From contig NZ_JAUSUR010000002.1 of assembly GCF_030814225.1 (NCBI RefSeq), positions 248,001-312,000 on the forward strand: a stretch of 64,000 bases of DNA. Direction: 5' to 3'. Each line of letters opens with the position of its first letter. Position 1 is the first letter of the stretch. Origin of the DNA: Breznakia pachnodae (GTDB lineage: Bacteria > Bacillota_I > Bacilli_A > Erysipelotrichales > Erysipelotrichaceae). The notes under the pieces were generated by a model. That model was not told the DNA's origin. It made no database searches and saw nothing but the letters and a program-made list of their open reading frames with translations. The position numbers and the translations under genes were made by a program. This document shows positions 7,897 through 16,728 of the stretch, piece after piece.

Positions 7897-9234
7897 TTAT
7901 TTATTAATTTCATATGTTACTTTTTTTCCTGTTTTATCTTGTAAAACAACTACGTATTCTTCTGTAAACTTTTCCTCTAATTTATGACTTTTTGAGAAAT
8001 AGTATTTCTGATTACTATAATTAACATAAGAATTATCATAATCTAAATGATTATATTCATCATCAATATGTAAAATAGTATAATGGTCAAACGTTTCTAC
8101 AAACATAAGTATAGGTAGTTCTCTATCGATATTTGTAATTTCAAATCTACTTATATCTCTTTTTACCTTTATTTCATATTCACCATTTTCTTTGGCATAA
8201 AATACAATATGATTGTCAATGAATTCAAAGTCTTGTATTTCATTATTGAAAGTTATTTTGATATCTTCTTCTTTCACATCTTTCGCAAGAAGTACTTCGA
8301 CTTCGACTTCGTAACGTACAAAGGTTTCATCATAATGAATTTCATTGATATAATGATCTTCTCTAGACATATATTTAGAAAACATTATAGATAATGAAGA
8401 CATACTAAATGGATTGGTGTTATGTTCTGATGTATTTTGCATCATATAAGCACTTATCAATACCACAGATATTAAAGTTCCTACAGACACGAGTGTCACA
8501 ATACTTTTCACGCTTATTCCTTTAACGATATTATGTACTTTACTTGGATTAGTGAATTGAAGTTCTCTTTGTACACCTTCCCATACTTCTGCAGATGCTT
8601 CCTTACTCAACATATTGTCTTTCGCTATTTTCTCTAACACAAAGAGAATAATTGGCACTCCAGCAATTGAATAATAATGATTGCTAGTATATCCTTTTTC
8701 TTTCAATGTAGTGGATACTTTTTTACTGATTACTTTGATTCGATCACGTATTGTGCTTATTGGAATCGAACTTATTTCTGAGATTTCTCTTACCGAGAAC
8801 TCTTCAAGATAGTATAAAATTGCAATTGGCATATATTTGTTTGATAAGCCTTCTATCTCGTTCTTTACAATTTCAACTATCTCCTTGTTGTATAACTCCA
8901 TATTTGATTTCTTATCCTCCTTAAAGTTTGAAATCAACGTTTCTTCTGGCAAATAAGTCATCTTTTTATGACGCTTCATATAGTCTAAACTTTCCCTATA
9001 TGCAATCCTATTTATCCAAAACCGAAATGCTTTAACATCTTTCAGTTGTTTAATTTCTTTTAAAACTTTAATAAATACATTCTGAGTAATGTCTTCTGCA
9101 TCAGCTTCACTTTTTGTGATTGATAATGCATAAAGGTACACTTGATTCTTATAGTGTGAAAACACCTTCTCAAATGCCTCTTTATCATTTTCTTTTAACC
9201 TCACAATATATTTTTCATCCAATATATTCTTCAT
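7897..9234 (-). CDS. Membrane-tethered ECF sigma factor, cassette 1
   Basis: 445 residues; start preceded by AGAGGGCGAATCA. Sigma-70 region 2 spans about 12-90 (DAEDITQNVFIKVLKEI, then FRFWINRIAYR) and region 4 about 122-178 (LEEFSVREISEISSIPISTIRDRI). A segment of 44 residues (178-221) aligns without gaps with the other two sigma factors of this window. A TM helix follows (about 244-265) and then a C-terminal ectodomain of about 180 residues with NGEYEIKV and TNIDRELP, like the Ig-type modules of its paralogues. Predicted topology: sigma part inside, C-terminus outside. It lies directly upstream of the LRR gene. No separate anti-sigma gene is present. It probably recognises the matched promoters at 9262 and 7861. 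Confidence 0.88.
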   Translation of the reverse strand: MKNILDEKYIVRLKENDKEAFEKVFSHYKNQVYLYALSITKSEADAEDITQNVFIKVLKEIKQLKDVKAFRFWINRIAYRESLDYMKRHKKMTYLPEETLISNFKEDKKSNMELYNKEIVEIVKNEIEGLSNKYMPIAILYYLEEFSVREISEISSIPISTIRDRIKVISKKVSTTLKEKGYTSNHYYSIAGVPIILFVLEKIAKDNMLSKEASAEVWEGVQRELQFTNPSKVHNIVKGISVKSIVTLVSVGTLISVVLISAYMMQNTSEHNTNPFSMSSLSIMFSKYMSREDHYINEIHYDETFVRYEVEVEVLLAKDVKEEDIKITFNNEIQDFEFIDNHIVFYAKENGEYEIKVKRDISRFEITNIDRELPILMFVETFDHYTILHIDDEYNHLDYDNSYVNYSNQKYYFSKSHKLEEKFTEEYVVVLQDKTGKKVTYEINK

Positions 9235-9261
9235 TGATTCGCCCTCTTTTACATTTGTATT

Positions 9262-9294
9262 TAATAGACGATTGAAATCACTAAAAAAACGGAT
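9262..9294 (-). promoter_or_regulatory. Cassette 1 ECF-like promoter of the sigma gene
   Basis: On the minus strand ATCCG-N19-CGTCTATTA, identical in both elements and spacing to the promoter before the LRR gene, including the T-run that opens the spacer. It lies 28 bases before the sigma start and suggests autoregulation. Confidence 0.75.
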
Positions 9295-9375
9295 TTTTAT
9301 GAATTAATTTCAATATCTATTTTTCTCGTACTTTCTTTAGTCGTAATTTATTGAATATCCGTTCATTTTTTTCAC

Positions 9376-9409
9376 AAAAAAAAGTACAAGCTTTATGTTG
9401 CTCGTACTT
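9376..9409 (-). terminator. Terminator after the 958-aa surface protein gene
   Basis: On the minus strand a 10-bp stem (AAGTACGAGC/GCTTGTACTT, one G-T pair) is followed by TTTTTT. It separates the surface gene from the sigma gene. Confidence 0.85.
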
Positions 9410-9419
9410 CTTTTAAATA

Positions 9420-12296
9420 TTAATGTTTTATCTTTCTATATACATAAATACTTCCAATACCAAGTGATACTACAAATAACAGTAAGAGCAAACCTATATT
9501 CGTTGTATCTCCTGTTTTTAATCCATCTGTATTCGTTTTATCGTTTGATGAACTGGTTGTCTCTTTATTGCCACCATCACTTACATTGTTTTCATTGTCA
9601 GTGTTATTATCAGTATTGTTATTGTCATCTGGTGTACTACCATTATCAGTTCCTGGTTCTTCTCCTGAGTTGTTACCGTTGTCTGTTTCACTTCCACCAT
9701 CTTCTCCATCATCATTACCTTCTTGAATGATACGGAAATAAACTTTAGCATTTTCATTTTTTCCTGCGTCAGTAGAAGCATCATACAAACTTAACTCTAA
9801 ATAGTTTTCACCTGTTTTTAATCCTGTGATAACTTCGTCACTTTCTAAAGTGATTTCATCTGAATAATTAGCTGACTGTATTCTTGCCGTTTCATTCGTA
9901 TCTGATAGTATTGCATATTTCCATACATGATAAAAAAACAAACGAGTACTGTCTTCTTCATCATATTCATTATCATACATCTTCACTAATTCTATTAAAT
10001 CAGAAGTTGTAATGGCAGAACCTTCAGGTACTGTTATTGTATATAAATCAGTTGCTACTGTGTTATCTATTGGACGTTTTCCTTCATAGCGAACACCATC
10101 AACTTCCACATAAAGATAACTTTGGTCTTCTACTTTATCCTCTGTAATATCAAAGAAGTTATACAATTGTTTACTTACTTCTCTCACTGTATCCTTCACT
10201 GGTAATGGACCAGCAATCTGATTACCATCAAACGAATATTCGCTCAAACTATCTGGAAACATACCATCTTTCACAATCAGCCTCGCTAAGAGATTACCAG
10301 ATAAATCCAATGTTTCAATTTCTGGAAGATCAAGTTGTCCCAATGATTTAATCTTTAAATCATGAAAATCAATACTTGTTACTTTGTTTGCTGAAATTGA
10401 ACCTATTTTATCAATTGTGATCTCTACACCATTGAGTGGTTCTATTACTAATTGACTATTTACTGATTCATCATATGTTTCTACCTTAATATCACCAATT
10501 GAAGAAATTGATGTTGCCGTCTCTATCGTCAAACTTGCTGATGTGTCAACTGCGTTAAAATCATTAGGCAGTTCTTTCTTATTTATAATTAAATTACCAA
10601 TCTTTTCTGTTCTTCCAAACTCATAATTTTGAATAGTAATTGATGATTGTGATCCAGTTAACTCAATATCTCCCAGTTCTTGTATTTGACTCTCTGTTAA
10701 ATACGCAACTGATGCATCAGTAACCATTTCTATAGAATCGACTTTATCAAACTTTGAATAGTATGAAGTAAAACTACCACTCGTATTTCCTTGACTTGCT
10801 AATTGTGGTGAATTGATAACTATCTTACCTAGGCTTTTAGAGTTGATATTTGTCATTCCTACGGAACCTTGAAAACCATCAAAGGTACCAGTTTGGTTAT
10901 TTGTAACTTGAATTCCTTCTATCGTATCAATAATAGATGTGGAAAAATGATGGTAAGAGGAACCATATGGAGAATTTAGATTAGATTCTATTAATCCTAA
11001 CGATTCTATATAATTATCATTCATACTAGTAAAGTAAGAGTCATTTGAATTGGATGATTCACCTATATTTTGAAATGTAACTCCTCCCACTTCTTTTATA
11101 TAACTTTGAAATAAATTATCATATAACATTTGAGAACTGATATTCTTAGTTCCAATTGAATTAGCAGTAACATTTATAAAATTTATCAAGACATTTGAAG
11201 ATTCTCCGCCTTGAATGTTGATATTTCCTATTTTATCAAATAATGAATTTGTAATATAAACCATTATTGATTGAACTTCATCATCATAGGAATTACCATT
11301 TATATCTTTCACATCTCTAATAATGGAATTTTCAATATGAATTGATTCATAATTTGAATCAGTAATCATTGGCAACTCACTAATGTACGCATTATTTATA
11401 GAAATTCTTTTCAACCCCTGTAAATTTATACCTGATAGTTCTAAAGGCTGATTTGTCAAATCACTTGCAGCATCTGCATACGTATAATTATTAACTAGAT
11501 TATTAATCAGTGTTGGATCACCATCCTGAGTTGTTTCAATATGATTATCTTTATTTGCTTCAATCTTATTTGCAACATCATCATTAATATTCTTTATATC
11601 TAAATCTAATGACTTCACATTTGCAGTTTGGATATTTGAAAAGGATACTAGTTTAGGAGTATCTACAATACTAATATTCGTTTCTTCTGCATTATAAAAA
11701 TCAATATCAAGATTCGTTATAGATTTTAAATTTTCCATTTGACGAATATCAATATATTTTAGTTTTGTATTTGCATTCTTATAACTAAAACTTACCTTTT
11801 CCATACTAGCTAAGTTTTCCAAAAAAAGTGATTGCAGATTAGTAAAAACACTTAGATCACTTGGAAAGTCTGCACTGTTTGAATTGCTAAAGATTAAAGA
11901 CTGAATGCTTTGCAATTGTGTAAGTGTCCATTCACTTTCACCTGGTGTTGATAATGCTGTATTAATTGCATCAACAATATATCCAAAATCTCCATCACCA
12001 AAAAGCTCTGTTATTGAATAACTTGTGTCTAATTCTGCATCCGTTGTTACAATATTACTATTTTGTTTTTCAATTTCTTTATTTTCTGTCGTAGTGATTG
12101 AATCACTCTCTATCGTTTCTTCTTCAATCGTTTCTAATTCTGGTTCTTCTATAGTAGTTGTTTCCTCTGTTTCATTTGTTGTTTCCGTTGTCTCTTCTTC
12201 AAGTTCATCTTGAGCAAAAACAGCAGTTGGTATTAGCATACCTAATATCATTACAAGAAGTACAAACTTCTTGAATATCTTCATATTTTTGTTCAT
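9420..12296 (-). CDS. Internalin-like surface protein with TGDTTN anchor
   Basis: 958-residue secreted protein. Signal peptide about 1-28, then a Glu/Thr-rich linker, an internalin-like cap, irregular leucine-rich or beta-helix-type sequence (SLFLENLASMEKV; later LDLSGNLLARL and YSFDGNQIAGPLP), and a C-terminal domain around LYTITVPEGSAITTSD. A low-complexity Asn/Gly/Asp/Thr stalk follows. The end has LKTGDTTN, a hydrophobic helix and YRKIKH, which is a sortase-type sorting signal with TGD in place of LPxTG. The start at 12296 has GAGAT upstream; a second ATG four codons in lacks a site. It has a terminator of its own, and no cassette 1 promoter motif was found before it, so its control by the neighbouring sigma factor is unproven. 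Confidence 0.85.
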   Translation of the reverse strand: MNKNMKIFKKFVLLVMILGMLIPTAVFAQDELEEETTETTNETEETTTIEEPELETIEEETIESDSITTTENKEIEKQNSNIVTTDAELDTSYSITELFGDGDFGYIVDAINTALSTPGESEWTLTQLQSIQSLIFSNSNSADFPSDLSVFTNLQSLFLENLASMEKVSFSYKNANTKLKYIDIRQMENLKSITNLDIDFYNAEETNISIVDTPKLVSFSNIQTANVKSLDLDIKNINDDVANKIEANKDNHIETTQDGDPTLINNLVNNYTYADAASDLTNQPLELSGINLQGLKRISINNAYISELPMITDSNYESIHIENSIIRDVKDINGNSYDDEVQSIMVYITNSLFDKIGNINIQGGESSNVLINFINVTANSIGTKNISSQMLYDNLFQSYIKEVGGVTFQNIGESSNSNDSYFTSMNDNYIESLGLIESNLNSPYGSSYHHFSTSIIDTIEGIQVTNNQTGTFDGFQGSVGMTNINSKSLGKIVINSPQLASQGNTSGSFTSYYSKFDKVDSIEMVTDASVAYLTESQIQELGDIELTGSQSSITIQNYEFGRTEKIGNLIINKKELPNDFNAVDTSASLTIETATSISSIGDIKVETYDESVNSQLVIEPLNGVEITIDKIGSISANKVTSIDFHDLKIKSLGQLDLPEIETLDLSGNLLARLIVKDGMFPDSLSEYSFDGNQIAGPLPVKDTVREVSKQLYNFFDITEDKVEDQSYLYVEVDGVRYEGKRPIDNTVATDLYTITVPEGSAITTSDLIELVKMYDNEYDEEDSTRLFFYHVWKYAILSDTNETARIQSANYSDEITLESDEVITGLKTGENYLELSLYDASTDAGKNENAKVYFRIIQEGNDDGEDGGSETDNGNNSGEEPGTDNGSTPDDNNNTDNNTDNENNVSDGGNKETTSSSNDKTNTDGLKTGDTTNIGLLLLLFVVSLGIGSIYVYRKIKH

Positions 12297-12441
12297 TAAT
12301 ATCTCAACTTTCTGTCTATAAGTTTAGTAAAATCAAGCTCACTTATTTTATAGATATTGAGATATTTTCTCATGGAAATTATATTTTGTAAATTACTTTG
12401 CCTACCTCTAAAATCGATTGTTTTTGCCACAAAAATGTGTC

Positions 12442-12465
12442 AAAAAAAGAAGGTATAAACCTTCT
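12442..12465 (-). terminator. Terminator after the isochorismatase-like gene
   Basis: On the minus strand AGAAGGT/ACCTTCT with loop TTAT is followed by seven T. It overlaps the stop codon. The remaining bases up to 12297 hold the leader of the 958-aa gene; no clear promoter was recognised there. Confidence 0.85.
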
Positions 12466-13003
12466 AATTCGTATGATCTAATTCCTGAACTATCATTTCA
12501 ACCGAAACAACATCAGCATACCTACCATCCCATATCTTTTCTTCATAATATCGTACTAAATCTTTTGCTTTGAAGAACTCATTATCATAGGTTGTCGTTG
12601 TGTCTTTGGGAACAATTACTTTGTATCCATTTTCAAATGCTACTTTGCAGGAAACATCAAAGCAGTACTCACTCTGCATACCACAAAGAATTAGATTTTT
12701 CGCATGAATTGATTTCAGGTATTCTTGTAGTTTTGTCTGATAAAACATACTGTTATATTGTTTATCAATGATTTTATCATCTGCCTCTGGCTCTATTTCT
12801 TTATAAATCTTCCAGCCTTCACTTCCATACTCCAGTTCATCGCCAGTTCCTCCATCATGTTGAATATAAACAATAGGAACATCATTATTCCTAGATACTT
12901 CTATAAGTTTCTTTATATTCTCAATAATCAGTCTTTCATTATAAGGATGATCTTCAACTAAAGCTATCTGCATATCAATAATAATTAGTGCATCATAATT
13001 CAT
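12464..13003 (-). CDS. Isochorismatase-family cysteine hydrolase
   Basis: 179-residue member of the isochorismatase-like superfamily (nicotinamidase, isochorismatase, biuret or ureidoacrylate hydrolases). The start at 13003 follows AAAGGAGAGCC. The catalytic triad is visible: Asp10 in IIIDMQ, Lys near residue 79 in IIDKQYNS, and Cys near residue 114 in CGMQSEYCFDVS, with the cis-peptide-type GMQS before it. It lacks the extra metal ligands I would expect of a nicotinamidase, so the substrate is left open. It is a single-gene unit between two terminators. Confidence 0.88.
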   Translation of the reverse strand: MNYDALIIIDMQIALVEDHPYNERLIIENIKKLIEVSRNNDVPIVYIQHDGGTGDELEYGSEGWKIYKEIEPEADDKIIDKQYNSMFYQTKLQEYLKSIHAKNLILCGMQSEYCFDVSCKVAFENGYKVIVPKDTTTTYDNEFFKAKDLVRYYEEKIWDGRYADVVSVEMIVQELDHTN

Positions 13004-13050
13004 AAGTGGCTCTCCTTTGTACTTATTTATTCTAACATTTCTATACAAAA

Positions 13051-13098
13051 CCAAAAAGAGTTATTATACTCTATCAGCGATAAACTATAACAACTCTT
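13051..13098 (-). terminator. Strong terminator of the sugar ABC operon
   Basis: On the minus strand a 20-bp stem (one mismatch, two G-T pairs) with a three-base loop (13076-13078) is followed by TTTTT. It ends the operon that starts at 19692. Confidence 0.9.
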
Positions 13099-13103
13099 TC
13101 GTT

Positions 13104-14141
13104 TTATGAATTTTTTTCTTTTCTTTGAACTAATACAGCTACAATTACAATGAACCCCTTAAATGCATCACGCAAGAATGGAGGAACACCCATCAAGTTC
13201 AGTAAGTTATTCATAACTGCAATAATTAATGTACCAATAATCGTTCCGGAAATGGTTCCTTTACCACCAGACATACTGGTACCACCAACTATAACTGCAG
13301 CAATTGCATCCATTTCAAATCCACTACCTGCATTCGCAAAATCCATTGATCCTATTCTAGATACTTGTAAGATAGATGCTACACCTACCATTAATCCGAT
13401 TAATGCATATACACCTATACGTACTTTATCTACATTGATACCAGATAAACGAGCTGCTCTTTCATTTGAACCAATCGCATATACTCTACGACCAAACAAT
13501 GTCTTTTTCGCAACGTATGCAAGTATAAGAGCAATTACAACCCAATAAATAATTGGTAATAAGTATTTTCCACCAATTTGGAAATTGGCAATCTTTAGAA
13601 ATCCTGAAGGTACAATTAAACTTTTACTTTGCATAAAATGTTGTGTAACACTACGTAAGATTTGCATAGTACCTAAGGTTGCAATAAATGGAGGAATCTT
13701 ACCTTTGGTAATAATTACCCCTGTAATACTACCAAGCAAAGTTCCAAGTAGTAGCGCTACCAGAACACCTATAATGAAAGCAGGTACTCCTGTGATTCCC
13801 ATCGCTGTTAATATTCCTGTAGGTGTACCATTGATTAATAACATCATCACTGCACTTACTGCAACCAAAGTAGAACCAACCGCAAGTTCAATCCCACCAG
13901 AGATAATAACAAAGGTCATCCCTAAGGCAATAATACCAATGCTGGCATTGTTTCTTAGAATATTCAACCAGTTATTAATCCATGAATCAAACCAAGAACC
14001 TATACTAGGAAAGTTAAATCCTAATGCTAATGTCTGTAAGATAATCATAATCAACAGAGCAATACCAGTAGTAAAGATTGGATTGGTTTTCATCTGTAGT
14101 TTCATCGTTTCTAAAAACGAACTTGTTTTTATTTTATTCAT
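13104..14141 (-). CDS. Sugar ABC transporter permease (RbsC-like)
   Basis: 345-residue integral membrane permease of the ribose/galactose/inositol class (BPD_transp_2 fold). Eight to ten hydrophobic segments are visible, with the family signature ALGMTFVIISGGIELAVGS near residues 75-95 and VGGTSMSGGKGTISGT near 285-300. Its ATG overlaps the stop of the ATPase gene by four bases. It is the last gene of the operon. Together with the ATPase and the binding lipoprotein it makes a complete importer. Confidence 0.95.
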   Translation of the reverse strand: MNKIKTSSFLETMKLQMKTNPIFTTGIALLIMIILQTLALGFNFPSIGSWFDSWINNWLNILRNNASIGIIALGMTFVIISGGIELAVGSTLVAVSAVMMLLINGTPTGILTAMGITGVPAFIIGVLVALLLGTLLGSITGVIITKGKIPPFIATLGTMQILRSVTQHFMQSKSLIVPSGFLKIANFQIGGKYLLPIIYWVVIALILAYVAKKTLFGRRVYAIGSNERAARLSGINVDKVRIGVYALIGLMVGVASILQVSRIGSMDFANAGSGFEMDAIAAVIVGGTSMSGGKGTISGTIIGTLIIAVMNNLLNLMGVPPFLRDAFKGFIVIVAVLVQRKEKNS

Positions 14142-15652
14142 TGTGACACCTCATTATTTGCATTCTCAAGTTTACTACCTGTTGCCAATGTCATAATTTT
14201 ATGATCATTCATATCTGCTCCTCGTAATTCTCCTTGTATCTTTCCATGAAACATAACCAATGTACGATTGCATGTACGAATGATTTCCTGTGCTTCATTT
14301 GATAATAGAATAATTGCGACACCTTGTTCTGCCAGTTCATGGATAATATCATAGATTTCTTCCTTTGAACCGACATCAACTCCCTGTGTAGGATTATCTA
14401 GTATTAATACTTTTGGTCTACTAAGTAACCATTTTGATAACACTACCTTTTGTTGATTCCCTCCTGATAAACTTGTAATCAAATCACTATTTTTTCCCAT
14501 TTTAATATTTAATGCCTGTTTCTCTTTTTCGAACTCTTCGCATTGTTTTTCTTTTTTTATCATGCCTAACTTATTAGCATATCTTCCTAGTGATACCAGA
14601 GTTCCATTTTCCAGTATATTCATATCACTAATAATGGCGTTTTCTTTTCGATTCTTAGGCACATAAGCAATATCATTATGTAAAGCACTGTGAATATTCT
14701 TTATTTTTATTTCTTTATCATTTAAATACACCTTACCTGTATAGTTTGGAGTATCACCAAATAAAGTAAGAAATAATTCACTTCTTCCATCACCTAGTAA
14801 TCCAGTAATACCTAAGACTTCTTTTTCTTTTACTTCAAAAGAAATATCTTCAAAATCTTTATCATTTGATAATTTTTCTACTTTTAAAACTACTTTATTA
14901 TTATCATCTACTTCTCGATGCAATACATCACTACGCACTTCATGACCTACCATATGTTTGGCAAGTTCATGTGGATTAGTACTTTTGGTTTCACCACAAG
15001 CTACCATCTTTCCATTTCTTAATACTGTATAGTTGTCACAGATTTCCATTACTTCTTCCAGCTTATGCGAAATAAAAATAATCCCCACATCCTGTTTCTT
15101 TAACTTTCGCATAATTCCAAACACTCGTTCTATTTCAGGTCCAGTCAGCGAAGTTGTTGGTTCATCCATAATAATGTAATTTGCATTCATCATTAATGCT
15201 CTGGCAATTTCCACAAACTGCTTATAAGAAGCATCAAGTGAAGATACCATTGCTTTTGGATCTAAATCAATCTGTAACTTATCAAAAATTTCCTGTGTTT
15301 CCTGAATCATTTTATTCATATCCAAAGAGAATCTATTCTTCTTAATTTCATTGGATAAGAACATGTTTTCATATACAGGTAAATCATTGATTAAATTTAG
15401 TTCCTGATGAATGAAGGCAATTCCTTTATGTAAAGATTGAGAAGGTGTATGAAACTGCACTTCTTGTCCATCAAGTACTATCTTTCCCTGGTCGCTGCTT
15501 AAGACACCACCAAGAATATTCATAAGGGTTGATTTACCAGCACCATTTTCTCCAAGTAATGCCAGTATCTTTCCACTTTCAACATTTAAATCAACATCAT
15601 CTAATACCAGATTACTGCCGAAGGATTTACAAATGTTTTTCATTTCGATCAT
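14138..15652 (-). CDS. Sugar ABC transporter ATPase, two-domain (RbsA/MglA-like)
   Basis: 504-residue duplicated ATPase. The first half has Walker A GENGAGKST (near residues 32-40) and Walker B YIIMDEPTTS. The second half has a degenerate Walker A (GLLGDGRSEL), a canonical ABC signature LSGGNQQKV and Walker B LILDNPTQG. This asymmetry is normal for the family. The start at 15652 follows GGGAGATTATCAT. A terminator-like hairpin precedes the gene, so it is likely made at a lower level than the binding protein. Confidence 0.95.
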   Translation of the reverse strand: MIEMKNICKSFGSNLVLDDVDLNVESGKILALLGENGAGKSTLMNILGGVLSSDQGKIVLDGQEVQFHTPSQSLHKGIAFIHQELNLINDLPVYENMFLSNEIKKNRFSLDMNKMIQETQEIFDKLQIDLDPKAMVSSLDASYKQFVEIARALMMNANYIIMDEPTTSLTGPEIERVFGIMRKLKKQDVGIIFISHKLEEVMEICDNYTVLRNGKMVACGETKSTNPHELAKHMVGHEVRSDVLHREVDDNNKVVLKVEKLSNDKDFEDISFEVKEKEVLGITGLLGDGRSELFLTLFGDTPNYTGKVYLNDKEIKIKNIHSALHNDIAYVPKNRKENAIISDMNILENGTLVSLGRYANKLGMIKKEKQCEEFEKEKQALNIKMGKNSDLITSLSGGNQQKVVLSKWLLSRPKVLILDNPTQGVDVGSKEEIYDIIHELAEQGVAIILLSNEAQEIIRTCNRTLVMFHGKIQGELRGADMNDHKIMTLATGSKLENANNEVSQ

Positions 15653-15674
15653 ATGATAATCTCCCAATTATTTC

Positions 15675-15702
15675 AAAAAGGGTTAACGAAGCGTTAACCC
15701 TT
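15675..15702 (-). terminator. Intercistronic terminator/attenuator after the binding-protein gene
   Basis: On the minus strand a perfect 11-bp stem AAGGGTTAACG/CGTTAACCCTT with a CTT loop runs into TTTTT. It lies inside the operon, between the binding protein and the ATPase, and should give partial termination and more binding protein than membrane parts. Confidence 0.8.
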
Positions 15703-15711
15703 CACTCTCCA

Positions 15712-16680
15712 TTAATATGGTGAATTTTCATCTAAGAAATCTTCATAGTTTTCACGGTCAACAATTTGTGTTGGGATAACTACAACTTTTTCTACTTCTT
15801 CACCTTTTAAGATTTTTAATGCTGTTTCAACTGCATCTTCTACCATGTCTGGACTATACAATGCTGATGAAATCCAAATTTCTTCATTTTCTGGCATCAT
15901 TTTGAAGTACTCTTGACTTCCTCCTCCACCAGTAATTACTTTAATATCTTTTCTTCCTGCTTCTGAGATTGCTTGTAATGCTCCAATTGATGTTTCATCA
16001 TCCATTGAGAATACTGCATCGATTTGTGAATTTGCAGTCAGAATATCAGACATATCATTTAATCCTGCTTCTCTAGTAAATTCAGTAGCATATGTAACGA
16101 TTTTTACATCTGGTGCGATTTCTTTCATTCTGTCTTCAAATCCTTTTTTACGAAGTTGAGCAACTGATCCTGATGATGGTACATCTAATACAACTACAGT
16201 TCCTGTCGTACCAATCTTTTCAACAATATAATCAGCTCCTAGTTTACCCATTTCTTCATTATCACCAGTAACACGGTAAACTCCATCGACATCAATTTCA
16301 ATATCAAAGTTTACGATTTCAATACCTTCATCAATTGCTTCCTGGATTGGTACTTCCATACCTTCCCATTGTGGGAATGCTACAATTGCATCTGCTCCCC
16401 ATGTTTTTAGGTCATCTAATTGTGTTGTCATTTCTGAAGCATTGTTACTAGTGTAAATCTTGTATTCAACTTCAGCATCTAATTCTTTTGCTTTTTCCTC
16501 AGCATAGTAAGCAACTGCTGCTACCCATCCATGGGTAACTGCTGGTGCCAAAATTCCAATCTTATACTTTTCTGTTGATCCTCCCTCATTTGCAGTGTCG
16601 TCTTTTTTATCTCCGCCACCACACGCAACTAATGAGAGTGCCATCACTGTAACTACACATAACTTTAATAGTTTTTTCAT
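15712..16680 (-). CDS. Sugar-binding lipoprotein (Peripla_BP_4, RbsB-like)
   Basis: 322-residue extracellular solute-binding protein. Signal peptide with lipobox LVAC at about residues 17-20, then a charged linker. The mature part has the RbsB-type pattern: KIGILAPAVTHGWVAAVAYYAEE, LDDLKTWGADAIVAFP, DNEEMGKLGADYIVEKIG and a hinge near VITGGGGSQEY. GGAGGAGAGC precedes the start. The lipid anchor places it on the outer face of the membrane. The ligand is probably a sugar or polyol; the family does not fix which one. Confidence 0.93.
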   Translation of the reverse strand: MKKLLKLCVVTVMALSLVACGGGDKKDDTANEGGSTEKYKIGILAPAVTHGWVAAVAYYAEEKAKELDAEVEYKIYTSNNASEMTTQLDDLKTWGADAIVAFPQWEGMEVPIQEAIDEGIEIVNFDIEIDVDGVYRVTGDNEEMGKLGADYIVEKIGTTGTVVVLDVPSSGSVAQLRKKGFEDRMKEIAPDVKIVTYATEFTREAGLNDMSDILTANSQIDAVFSMDDETSIGALQAISEAGRKDIKVITGGGGSQEYFKMMPENEEIWISSALYSPDMVEDAVETALKILKGEEVEKVVVIPTQIVDRENYEDFLDENSPY

Positions 16681-16728
16681 GCTCTCCTCCTTTGTAGTTA
16701 TTACACTTACTTTTCGTAAGTTAGCACT

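Noticed and set aside
9420-9784. Separate small genes in the Asn/Thr-rich stalk on either strand
   Set aside because: The composition and overlap show they are frame shadows of the low-complexity stalk of the surface protein.
12297-12441. An ECF-type promoter for the 958-aa surface gene
   Set aside because: TATCTATAA resembles the -10, but the ATCCG element is not found at 19 bases and no second copy exists.
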